From Bacteroidales bacterium (GTDB lineage: Bacteria; Bacteroidota; Bacteroidia; Bacteroidales; UBA10428): a DNA stretch of 64,000 bases. This document shows positions 44,147 through 52,581 of this stretch, piece after piece. The stretch covers positions 1 to 64,000 of the forward strand of contig JAFGKY010000089.1 of assembly GCA_016928305.1 (NCBI GenBank). Reading direction: 5' to 3'. The notes under the pieces were generated by a model. The model saw only the letters and a list, made by a program, of their open reading frames with translations. It was not told the DNA's origin and did not search any database. The translations under genes and the position numbers were made by a program. The number at the start of each line of letters is the position of its first letter. Position 1 is the stretch's first letter.

Positions 44147-46812
44147 TAAAACTTCAAACTATAATTTAATGAAGGTATCATGGAATACATATACCGGTAT
44201 GTAACAATCTGTTCTTCCATGTTATAGGTATCAGCAGGCACATAGTATTTTTCATCATTGCCTGTTGTCTTGTTGAAATTCAGGAAGGCATAGTTCTTTG
44301 TGGCCAATAAATTGTAAAATGCCAGGGTTAGGTAATGCTCAAATCTTTTTTGTTTTTTGTTTAACCTCCAGGTTGACGCCAGATCCACCCGTTTATAGTC
44401 AGGCAGCCTGTCATTGTTCTGTTCATCATAAACCGGAACCTGTTTCCCCCTGTAATAATAAAAGCCGGTAGGTGTTGACAGTGTCATTCCAGAGGTATAG
44501 ACAACATTGAGGTTCAGCGTCCATCGGGGTCTTACCGCATAATCTACCGATAGTGAAATATCGAGTGGTTTGTCCTGATGGGACGGATATTGCCGGTTGT
44601 TGTTCAGGTCTTCAATCTTTAAGAAGCTGTGTGAATAGGCAAATCCAAATTGTCCGGAGATCTTCCCCTGTGTTTTTTTCAGCAACACCTCAAAGCCATA
44701 GGCCGTGCCATCTCCCTGTCGCAGTTCTCCTTCGAGGTATGGATTCAGCAACATTTCGGCATGATAGCTGTACCCTACCTGGTTATACATCCTTTTATAA
44801 TAGAGGTCGGCAAACACTTCCACCGATCTTTCGGGCCAGGATTTCAGGAAACCCAGGTTGACAATATGAGCCGACTGGGGCTTGATGTTAGGGCCGGAAG
44901 GCAGCCATACTTCCAGCGAATTCAGCGGGCTGATGCTGTTATTGATCTGATTGATATGCTGTGTTGTCCGGTTATAGGAAGCCTTTATATAGGCCAGATG
45001 ACCGGTTTTAAAGGAAACCGATATGCGTGGTTCAAGAAAATTTTTGGAGTAATACCTTTCTCCTTTGGCATATTCTTCCCGCGAAACCGGATTGTATGCT
45101 TCATCGTACACTATGCTGAACGCCTCACCGTAATTACCCCAGTTGGAGAACCGCAGACCATACTTAACGCCAAGCCAATCGGTAATTTGCTGCTCATAGC
45201 CGGCATAGAGGACTATTTCCCCTGAATTTACTTCAGATACATGCAAAGCGCTATTGGTAAGTTCAGGCAGGTTATAATTTCCCGGATTGAAAAAATATAC
45301 CCCCAGGTTCAATCCAAAATCCAGCTTATGCCGGGGATTATAATACCAGGTGAATGCCGTTTTCAGGTTCGAACTGGTAATATCTGAGTTCCAGTAAATT
45401 TTTTTATCGTAATCTGTATAAAGAGCATAATCGTATTTGCTGGTATAAAAAGTGGTGTTTGAGAAAAGTCGGCTTCCATAAAGATGGTTCCAGCGCAAGG
45501 TAAGGGAGTTATTGCCCCATTCGAGTCCGTTTCGCACATCCGATGGTTTTTGTCTGAAAACATCCTTACCCGAAAAAAGGGTCAGAAACAACCTGTCTCT
45601 TTTCCCGATTTTTATATTGAACTTGGCGTTAAAATCCGTAAAATGAAAAGCTTCAACAGCCGGATTCAGCAACTTAACAACAGAACCAAAAGTTGACCGG
45701 CGAAAAGAAACAAAATAAGAACTGGCATCTTTCTTAAACGGTCCCTCAATACTCAACCTTGTTGAGACAATTCCAATGTTTGCCGTACCTGAGAAACGTT
45801 CCATATTACCGTCACGGGTACGTATATCCATTACCGATGATAATCTGCCCCCATACTGAATGGGGAAATCAGCCTTATAGATCTCGGTATGCTTTACAGC
45901 TTCAGGGATTATCGGGGTAAAAAGGCCCAGCAGGTGAGTTGGATTATAAATAGGTGCCTCATCGAGCAAAATAAGGTTTTGATCATGGCTTCCACCCCGC
46001 ACAAAGAAATAGCTTGATCCGTCGCTTTGGAAGCTGATCCCGGGTAACAGGTCGAGTGATTTCAGCATATCCGTTTCACCCAGTGCGGCAGCATGGTGCT
46101 GGACCGATTTGGCTTCCATATTGCTCCGGGCAGCCGGCAGATTCAAAATCAAGCCTTCATTACTGGCCGATGATACAATAACCTCGCTGACCGTATACGG
46201 TAACGGTTTGAGGTTAACATTCCAGGTTGTGTTATCCTGTAAGGTAAAAGACCTGCTCTCAATCGAATATCCCAGGTGAGAAGTTTCAAAGGTATACACA
46301 CCGGCAGGCTGACTGATGGAAAAAAAACCGTAATTGTTGCTGTAAGTCCCTATGCCTGTCTCCCGGATATATACGGCAGCACCTATGAGAACCTCCCTGT
46401 TGGAGGAATCGGAAACAACACCGCTTATTGTATACAGTTCAGGTCTGGCAGGCTTAACCAGAGGCGGTTCTTCCTCTCCTGTTTTTAACACCAGGTAACC
46501 GGCAACAACGGTATATCGTATGCCCGCCTGACTGAAAATATCCTTCAGCACCTCTTCCGTGGATTTGTTAACGGCGTTATAGTTTATCCTGATGTTGACC
46601 GGGATGGCATCAGGACTGTAGGAAAACCGTATGCCGGCTGACCGGCTCAGGTCTTTTAATACCGATTCCAGCGACAGGTTTGAATAATGCACCGTTATTT
46701 TCTGTGTAAGATCAGGTGCTTGTGAAAAGGAAGGTATCCCCGATAAAAGCAACAAAATTAGGATAATTGTGAACCTTTGCAGGTAAACCATAATATAAAG
46801 GTGATTCAGCAT
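44146..46812 (-). CDS. TonB-dependent receptor with STN signalling domain (FecA-like)
   Basis: After the signal peptide (an internal ATG at 46791, MVYLQRFTIILILLLLSG, is as good a start as 46812) come an STN domain (ITVHYSNLSLESVLKDLSRSAGIRFSYS ... YTVVAGYLVLK, about 35-110), a carboxypeptidase regulatory-like domain (ISGVVSDSSNREVLIGAAVYI), the plug (LPGISFQSDGSSYFFVRGGSHDQN, DEAPIYNPTHLLG, QYGGRLSSVMDIRTRDG) and the barrel. STN domains relay substrate binding to a FecR protein. The FecR gene overlaps by 7 bp and a FecI-type sigma gene lies before it, so this is a complete transmembrane signalling cassette. Substrate unknown; sequence gives no siderophore-specific signature. Confidence 0.92.
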   Translation of the reverse strand: MLNHLYIMVYLQRFTIILILLLLSGIPSFSQAPDLTQKITVHYSNLSLESVLKDLSRSAGIRFSYSPDAIPVNIRINYNAVNKSTEEVLKDIFSQAGIRYTVVAGYLVLKTGEEEPPLVKPARPELYTISGVVSDSSNREVLIGAAVYIRETGIGTYSNNYGFFSISQPAGVYTFETSHLGYSIESRSFTLQDNTTWNVNLKPLPYTVSEVIVSSASNEGLILNLPAARSNMEAKSVQHHAAALGETDMLKSLDLLPGISFQSDGSSYFFVRGGSHDQNLILLDEAPIYNPTHLLGLFTPIIPEAVKHTEIYKADFPIQYGGRLSSVMDIRTRDGNMERFSGTANIGIVSTRLSIEGPFKKDASSYFVSFRRSTFGSVVKLLNPAVEAFHFTDFNAKFNIKIGKRDRLFLTLFSGKDVFRQKPSDVRNGLEWGNNSLTLRWNHLYGSRLFSNTTFYTSKYDYALYTDYDKKIYWNSDITSSNLKTAFTWYYNPRHKLDFGLNLGVYFFNPGNYNLPELTNSALHVSEVNSGEIVLYAGYEQQITDWLGVKYGLRFSNWGNYGEAFSIVYDEAYNPVSREEYAKGERYYSKNFLEPRISVSFKTGHLAYIKASYNRTTQHINQINNSISPLNSLEVWLPSGPNIKPQSAHIVNLGFLKSWPERSVEVFADLYYKRMYNQVGYSYHAEMLLNPYLEGELRQGDGTAYGFEVLLKKTQGKISGQFGFAYSHSFLKIEDLNNNRQYPSHQDKPLDISLSVDYAVRPRWTLNLNVVYTSGMTLSTPTGFYYYRGKQVPVYDEQNNDRLPDYKRVDLASTWRLNKKQKRFEHYLTLAFYNLLATKNYAFLNFNKTTGNDEKYYVPADTYNMEEQIVTYRYMYSMIPSLNYSLKF

Positions 46813-47786
46813 CCGTTACCGCTGATAATAATATGTTTACCATCTGAGGTAATAGTCAGGTCGAGCGTTGATTTCAATACCTTCAGAACGGAAGCCAGTT
46901 CCTGGTCTTCAAAACGAACCGTAATGGAGCAGGATTGCACCTCCTGATCAACAATGATGCTGCTGTGATAGGTATTTTCAAGGACACCGGCAACTTCCGA
47001 GAGTGTAGCATCATTGAAATCGAGAATCATGGTTTTCCATGCAATATCATTAAGGTCAATCACCTGCTGTTTCCTGACCACCTTCACAGTCCTGTCAAAG
47101 GTTCCGGTCTCACCGGCACTGACGACAGCTTCTTTCAGGGGTTGCCTGGTTTCATACAATATAACAGTTCCTTCTGTAACTGTCACTTTAATCTCGGTCT
47201 GATCCTTATAGGCCCTGACATTGAATTTTGTACCCGTTACTTTGATGCTGGCCTCCCCGGTTGTGACTATAAAAGGAAGTGCTGTATTCCTAACCACATC
47301 GAAATAAGCCTCCCCTTTCAGGCTAATGTTGCGGTTGGTCATTCCAAATCCTTTCTGATAGGTTATTTTCGAACCGGCATTAATAGAGACCAGGGTGCCA
47401 TCAGGCAATGTAACGGTTGATAATTCGGCAACCGGGGCTTTTTCGGTCTTAACTTTCGATACCTTAAATCCAAAAAAGGCAAGAGCGGATATCAGTACAA
47501 CGGAAGCGGCAATCCGGATAATCCTTACCAGGGTGATGGTTCTTACACGGGCTGGCATGACAACCGACTCCAGTTTTTGCCATTCCTTATCCAGGTCAAT
47601 ATCCTCTCCGGGAGCAATCGTTCCGGTTATGTTCCAGAGTTTTGCAAAAGCCTTAAACTCAGCCTGGTTATTTTTATCGGCTGAAAGCCAGTCATCGACC
47701 TCTTTGCGTTCTTCTGCAGAAGCTTCGCCGGCAAAATATTTGGGCAGCAAACCAACGGGGTCAATATGTTTATTTTCAGCATCCAT
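46806..47786 (-). CDS. fecR: FecR-family anti-sigma/signal transducer
   Basis: The start at 47786 (MDAENKHIDPVGLLPKYF) is preferred over an upstream ATG at 47810. The N-terminal cytoplasmic part (LPKYFAGEASAEERKEVDDWLS) binds sigma; a membrane helix follows (VRIIRIAASVVLISALAFFG, about 78-98); then the FecR domain (TVTLPDGTLVSINAGSKITY ... GEAYFDV ... ITVRFED) and the C-terminal DUF4974-type domain. It would relay the state of the STN receptor to the sigma factor. 110 bp separate it from the sigma gene. Confidence 0.92.
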   Translation of the reverse strand: MDAENKHIDPVGLLPKYFAGEASAEERKEVDDWLSADKNNQAEFKAFAKLWNITGTIAPGEDIDLDKEWQKLESVVMPARVRTITLVRIIRIAASVVLISALAFFGFKVSKVKTEKAPVAELSTVTLPDGTLVSINAGSKITYQKGFGMTNRNISLKGEAYFDVVRNTALPFIVTTGEASIKVTGTKFNVRAYKDQTEIKVTVTEGTVILYETRQPLKEAVVSAGETGTFDRTVKVVRKQQVIDLNDIAWKTMILDFNDATLSEVAGVLENTYHSSIIVDQEVQSCSITVRFEDQELASVLKVLKSTLDLTITSDGKHIIISGNGC

Positions 47787-47896
47787 AGTTATTCTACTGT
47801 CTACACACACGAATTACATTTTACCCTTACAGATGATCCATATTTTTCAGCCCAAATTGCGCATTAGCGCAATCGAAAAAGCAAATCAAATGTTTT

Positions 47897-48544
47897 TCAA
47901 ACATAACAATTTGAAAAACAAAGATTTGCTAATTCGGGGTTAACCCAACTAATACAATAGTTCGTTCCGATAGTAATCGGAGCTTCTATTGCATAAGTTG
48001 TGTTTAATAAAAAAAGAATAAAAACATACAAATAATCCCTGAGCTCTTCTTTCAGCACTTTCAATGCTTTTGACATCTGGGTCTCAACGGTTTTGACCGA
48101 GATATTCAAATACGTGGCTATCTCGGCATATTTCTTCCCCTCGAAACGATTCAGTTCAAATACTTCCCTGCATTTCTCGGGTAGGCGCTGCAACGCCTTT
48201 TTTATCCTGCCCTCCAGTTCAGCAACCTCCATGGTATCGGAAAAAGCTGAAGGATTATTGACCTCTTCGCGAATTGTGGCCGGATCTTCCGAAACAAACT
48301 TCCGGTTATCCCGGATAAAATTCATGCTCCTGTTATATACTGCTGTAAACAGATATGATTTGGCTGGTTTTTCCCAGTCGAATTCCAACCGGTTTTCCCA
48401 CAATTTAATAAATACACTGTGTACGATCTCCTTGCTGCTGTCGAGGTCGCCAAGGTATTTCCGTGCAAAATAGCAAAGGGTCGTAAAATGCTCGCGGAAG
48501 AGCTTTTCGAATTCGGTTTTCAGTATGCGGTCGTCGGTGGCCAA
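47897..48544 (-). CDS. FecI-type ECF sigma factor with a C-terminal extension
   Basis: Regions 2 and 4 are clear: FEKLFREHFTTLCYFARKYLGDLDSSKEIVHSVFIKLWEN and ALQRLPEKCREVFELNRFEGKKYAEIATYLNISVKTVETQMSKALKVLKEEL. Members of this family usually end about 10-20 residues later, but here a tail of about 40 residues follows (YVFILFLLNTTYAIEAPITIGT... NCYV), partly hydrophobic; a lost stop codon is possible. First gene of the FecIR-receptor-DUF4249 operon. A dispersed inverted-repeat element begins at its start codon. Confidence 0.9.
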   Translation of the reverse strand: MATDDRILKTEFEKLFREHFTTLCYFARKYLGDLDSSKEIVHSVFIKLWENRLEFDWEKPAKSYLFTAVYNRSMNFIRDNRKFVSEDPATIREEVNNPSAFSDTMEVAELEGRIKKALQRLPEKCREVFELNRFEGKKYAEIATYLNISVKTVETQMSKALKVLKEELRDYLYVFILFLLNTTYAIEAPITIGTNYCISWVNPELANLCFSNCYV

Positions 48545-48700
48545 TTGTCAGAATTCGGATTTACAGGATTTACAGGATTATAGGATTGAAAGATAGTAAA
48601 AATGTCTGAATTGGGATTAAACGGATTTACAGGATTATAAAATTAAATACAAAAAACAGGTTAATCCTTTAATCCTAGTTATCCCAATTCTGACATTTTT
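48545..48700. repeat. Dispersed inverted-repeat element, copy A
   Basis: Two forward arms (TGTCAGAATTCGGAT at 48547, TGTCTGAATTGGGATTA at 48604) each followed by TTTACAGGATTATA-type units, and one reverse arm (AATCCTTTAATCCT ... ATCCCAATTCTGACA, 48663-48695). The arms can pair over about 90 bp. The same element recurs at 63682-63860 and, decayed, at 52457-52504. A T-run ends it. Confidence 0.85.
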
Positions 48701-48832
48701 CTTGTTTTATTTGACTTCGGCTATTTCATGTAATATATTTGTTCTCTGTCCGGAATATTTGAGATACATAAATCCTTTGTTATTGAATCCATGTTTTTCA
48801 AAATTCTTTTATTAAATGAAAGGATATGTGGT

Positions 48833-51454
48833 ATGGCTAAACTTTATGTATTGACCTTAGTATCGATTGTTTTGATGCTATCGGGAAAAGACTTGTTTTC
48901 TCAAACCATTTTGCAAGGTACAATCACGGATTCGGGATCAGAACCTTTGCAAAATGCACTTGTTGAGCTAACCGATCAATCAGACACAATCTCTAAATTC
49001 AGTGATTATACTGACGAAAATGGTCATTATAGCATTGAAATACTTGAAAGCGGTCTTAAAGACGATCCATTATCGAATCCAACTTCTTTCGAGTTGTTGC
49101 AGAATTACCCAAATCCATTTCATTCCTCTACCATTATAGCCTATAAATTAACACAACCTGCTTCTGTGAGTATTGAGGTTTATAATATTATTGGGTGCAG
49201 AATAAAAACATTGGTTGATGGATATCAGTCTGGTAACACCGGTTGGATTGTATGGGATGCCACCGATAATACAGGACAGGCTGTGCCACCGGGTGTTTAT
49301 GTTTATTCCATTACAGTCGACGGTATAAAAAAGGCCAGAACAATGATTCTTCTTAGCGGCAACGGAATCAGTTCCGACCTGCACTATTCATACGCAACCG
49401 GAATGAATGCCGTCAAACAAAAAGGATTGATCAAATCCATGTCGAACTTATATATGTTGAGGGTTTCAGGCGACAGTATTGAGACCTATGAACAACGGGA
49501 TATTGAGATTACCGGCAACAAAACCCTGAATGTTTCGGTTTTCAGAACGATCAGCGATATCGACGGGAATTTATACCGGATCATTAAAATCGGCAATCAA
49601 TGGTGGACGGCACAGAACCTGAAAGTAACCCGTTACCGGAACGGAAATACCATACCGGAAATAACCGACAGCTTATCATGGAATGGTCTGACAACAGGTG
49701 CTTACTGCAACTACAATAACGATCCGGAGTTTGGCGCCACATACGGCAAGTTATACAACTGGCATGCAGTGAATGATTCAAATGGTCTGGCTCCCGAAGG
49801 CTGGCATGTTGCAAGTGATAAAGACTGGCTGACCCTTGAGCTTCTGCTTGGCGATGCCGATACTGCCGGAGGCCAGTTAAAAGAAAAAGATTCAGAGCAT
49901 TGGCAAAGTCCCAACACTGCTGCTACTAATTCCTTTGAATTTGCAGCATTGCCGGGCGGATATCGTGAATGCCATGACGGTTTTTTTTTCAATCAGGGCA
50001 CATACGCCTGCTTTTGGGGTTCCACGGAATACAACAGCGATTCATCCTGGATTCGTATGCTGAAGCATGATTCAGGAGAACTTTTCAGGCTTAACAGGGA
50101 AAAGGCAACCGGAATGTCAGTCAGATGTGTCAGGGGCATACCGGATGACGAAAATGAAATTTATAAAGGATATTATTTTTTTCAGGATGTTAGTTCATAT
50201 AATATGTCTATGTTCGGAGCTATATCAACTGCTGCTGAAGCCGATTCAATAATCAATGTAATAAGCAAACACCATGTGTCGGGAGTTGAATACGGAGTAC
50301 TTTATTTTCATCCCCAGGATATCGCAGCCTGCATTGAGGTTGCAAAAGTTTTTAAGGAAAGTGGCATCGATCTGTGGCTGAGCAGTCTGAATCTTCAGGG
50401 TAATCATCATGCATTTAACAACGATGTTTTTCCTGATCAGTACCGGGCTTACATGATGACACCTGACGGATCGATTGTCCCCGGTTTTGTTCACAATGTG
50501 CATAGTGAGGAAGTCATTGCTTTTGATGTCATGAATCCCGAAGCTGTTAACTGGTTCATCAACAGGTATAAAACAGTATTTCTTCAGCCGATGGTACCCT
50601 ATACCTCAGGTTATTTTTTCAACGAGGATTGCCTTTTTTATGCCGGTGACCAACCGAATAATTCCAGAATCAATTACTGGGAATTGGCCGCATACAGTGA
50701 TGCTGTTCTTCAGGAGTGGCAGAAATACTGCCAGGCTCATTCAGTAACCTTCAACAATGAAGTCGTCACTAAATTTCCTGTTCATTCCGAATCGATGGTT
50801 CCGAACGGAGGCGGGAAGACCCAATATTTCCCCGGATACAACGTACCTTCCGTGGTAGAAGGCGGAACACAAGTGGTCTCCCTGCCACGAAACACAGGTG
50901 TGTGGGCAGCATGGGATGACTTTGTTACTTCACAGTATGTTAAAACATGGATCGGGGGGATATCAAAAGCAGTATACGAAGTCAATCTTGATAATCCTGA
51001 TTTCAAAGGAGTTATTTATTTTGGATTGCACAACTGGAGCCTCGCATACGAAGAGGTCACCGATCCGACCTTCATCGTTGATTCGTTTAACAAATGGGTA
51101 CCATGGGGCACTCAACGGGGCGTGAAACTTTCGAAAATCTGTGCATTGCCTTATGTTGACCACATCATCTGTGAAACTTTTCCCCCGATAAGCCATAATA
51201 TGTACAAATTCATTTCCATATATAAGCAAATCGCATCGAAACATAATAAAACTTTTGGTGTAATGCTTCACCGCGACGACAATTGGGGATTGGACGGATG
51301 GGACATGGAGGTTGACCGCTGGGATGCCATCCAGTACTTTCAGCCGACAATAATTGCGCGTATCCCTATCAACCGGCTCTTTCCGACAGATCAGTATTAT
51401 AATGAACAAAAAGAAATGCTGTTCGACGAAAGATTACTCAATTACAGAAAATGA
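48833..51454 (+). CDS. Chimeric secreted protein: internal T9SS-like domain, FISUMP domain, putative TIM-barrel glycosidase
   Basis: Start at the ATG 48833, with AAAGGA upstream and a clean signal peptide (to residue 24). Then: a carboxypeptidase-regulatory-like domain (25-75); a T9SS-type beta-sandwich with QNYPNPF at 90-96, internal rather than C-terminal; a FISUMP domain (about 243-436: NLYRIIKIGNQWWTAQNL, GATYGKLYNWHAV, APEGWHVASDKDW, SVRCVRG); and a C-terminal 430-residue region with TIM-barrel-like features (GVEYGVLYFHPQD, GYFFNED at 593-599, GVIYFGLHNWSLAYEE). Acidic residues at strand ends suggest a glycoside hydrolase, but I cannot name the family. No C-terminal sorting domain. Confidence 0.8.
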   Translation: MAKLYVLTLVSIVLMLSGKDLFSQTILQGTITDSGSEPLQNALVELTDQSDTISKFSDYTDENGHYSIEILESGLKDDPLSNPTSFELLQNYPNPFHSSTIIAYKLTQPASVSIEVYNIIGCRIKTLVDGYQSGNTGWIVWDATDNTGQAVPPGVYVYSITVDGIKKARTMILLSGNGISSDLHYSYATGMNAVKQKGLIKSMSNLYMLRVSGDSIETYEQRDIEITGNKTLNVSVFRTISDIDGNLYRIIKIGNQWWTAQNLKVTRYRNGNTIPEITDSLSWNGLTTGAYCNYNNDPEFGATYGKLYNWHAVNDSNGLAPEGWHVASDKDWLTLELLLGDADTAGGQLKEKDSEHWQSPNTAATNSFEFAALPGGYRECHDGFFFNQGTYACFWGSTEYNSDSSWIRMLKHDSGELFRLNREKATGMSVRCVRGIPDDENEIYKGYYFFQDVSSYNMSMFGAISTAAEADSIINVISKHHVSGVEYGVLYFHPQDIAACIEVAKVFKESGIDLWLSSLNLQGNHHAFNNDVFPDQYRAYMMTPDGSIVPGFVHNVHSEEVIAFDVMNPEAVNWFINRYKTVFLQPMVPYTSGYFFNEDCLFYAGDQPNNSRINYWELAAYSDAVLQEWQKYCQAHSVTFNNEVVTKFPVHSESMVPNGGGKTQYFPGYNVPSVVEGGTQVVSLPRNTGVWAAWDDFVTSQYVKTWIGGISKAVYEVNLDNPDFKGVIYFGLHNWSLAYEEVTDPTFIVDSFNKWVPWGTQRGVKLSKICALPYVDHIICETFPPISHNMYKFISIYKQIASKHNKTFGVMLHRDDNWGLDGWDMEVDRWDAIQYFQPTIIARIPINRLFPTDQYYNEQKEMLFDERLLNYRK

Positions 51455-51488
51455 AATCATTACAAAAAACAATTATACCATAACAGTC

Positions 51489-52328
51489 TTATATTTTGAG
51501 TGCCCTGACAAATACATAATCGATCATATTTTTTCTATGCACATAGCCAAGTAACCAGGAAATAAAGGTAAGAGCAAGTCCGATTGTAAATCCTCTTGTT
51601 TGAATAGCATTCTTTATGGATCCCCATCTTAAATTATATTTTGAAAATCCCGGAAAGACATAATTCCCTATACTTTCAAGTATATCAACCTCAAAGCCTA
51701 TCCTTTTCAATAGGCTGTTCATCTCTTTGATCGATATCCAGTTAGCTTTCGGCATGTGCCAATGTTTGGCACAAAATCTGCCGATGATTCTGTTATACAG
51801 GTTTTTATTAGTCTCTTTCATGTTAGCAACAATATCAGAAAGCAGCAGAATTCCACCCGGTTTAAGCAGTTTATAGGCCTTCCGTAAAAAAATCTCCCGG
51901 GTATTAAAATGCGCAGGCCCTTCAATACTAATAATATAATTAAAATAATCAGGCGGAAAATTCAGTTTACATGCATCCATCTTTTCAACACGAATCCGGT
52001 CTGATAACTTTAATAACTCAATCTGATGTTTTGCATATGCAATATGAGCTTCTGTAATGTCAATTGCAATGATTCCGGAAGGACGAATTTTCTCATATAT
52101 TTTCACGGTTTCAGCCCCATACCCGCATGCCACGTTCAGGGCCATCCCCGAGTCCAACGGTTTTTCAAATTGAAGTATCTTGTTTATTAACGCTTCCACC
52201 GCCTGATGGTAATGTTCGGTTTCATCAGCCCAAAATCCAAATGACAAATACCCCCCTTCCTGCGAACCTCTTTTCCGTGAACCGTGTGAATAAAATCGTT
52301 CAACTTTATTTTCATGTGTCATTTTCAT
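51489..52328 (-). CDS. SAM-dependent methyltransferase (class I)
   Basis: The 279 residues show motif I (ALNVACGYGAETVKIY, about 62-77, with the Gly-x-Gly of the SAM loop), an acidic residue after the next strand (IIAIDITEAHIAYA), motif VEKMDACKLNFPPDYFNYI and KLLKPGGILLLSDI (post-I/III motif). The last 60 residues contain a hydrophobic helix (TIGLALTFISWLLGYV), suggesting membrane contact. The order of motifs resembles sterol/ubiquinone- or glycine-sarcosine-type methyltransferases; the substrate is unknown. It sits between the FISUMP chimera and the hybrid regulator. Confidence 0.87.
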   Translation of the reverse strand: MKMTHENKVERFYSHGSRKRGSQEGGYLSFGFWADETEHYHQAVEALINKILQFEKPLDSGMALNVACGYGAETVKIYEKIRPSGIIAIDITEAHIAYAKHQIELLKLSDRIRVEKMDACKLNFPPDYFNYIISIEGPAHFNTREIFLRKAYKLLKPGGILLLSDIVANMKETNKNLYNRIIGRFCAKHWHMPKANWISIKEMNSLLKRIGFEVDILESIGNYVFPGFSKYNLRWGSIKNAIQTRGFTIGLALTFISWLLGYVHRKNMIDYVFVRALKI

Positions 52329-52456
52329 TCTTTCAATGAATTACAGTGTAAATTTCTGAAAAATTTAATTGGATTTATTCGAAATTACTTGTAAATATAG
52401 GTTTATATAATGTATTTATACTCCTGCAGCGTGTTAAAAAAAAAATTTATCTCTTT

Positions 52457-52504
52457 TGTCTGGATTGGGATGGCCGTGATGTGCAGGATTTCAGTGATGA
52501 ATGG
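52457..52504. repeat. Dispersed inverted-repeat element, copy C (decayed arm)
   Basis: TTGTCTGGATTGGGATGGCC matches the left arm of copies A and B with one change, followed by a degenerate GGATTT unit. No right arm is left. Confidence 0.6.
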
Positions 52505-52581
52505 TATATAAATACAACCGGACCGGCCTTGTTGAAGGGTAAAGTCAACATGATTTCCTGGAGAACAGGTTTTTGTTGATT

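Noticed and set aside
47395-47943. A 182-codon plus-strand gene
   Set aside because: It lies antisense across fecR and the start region of the operon; the minus-strand genes are clearly real.
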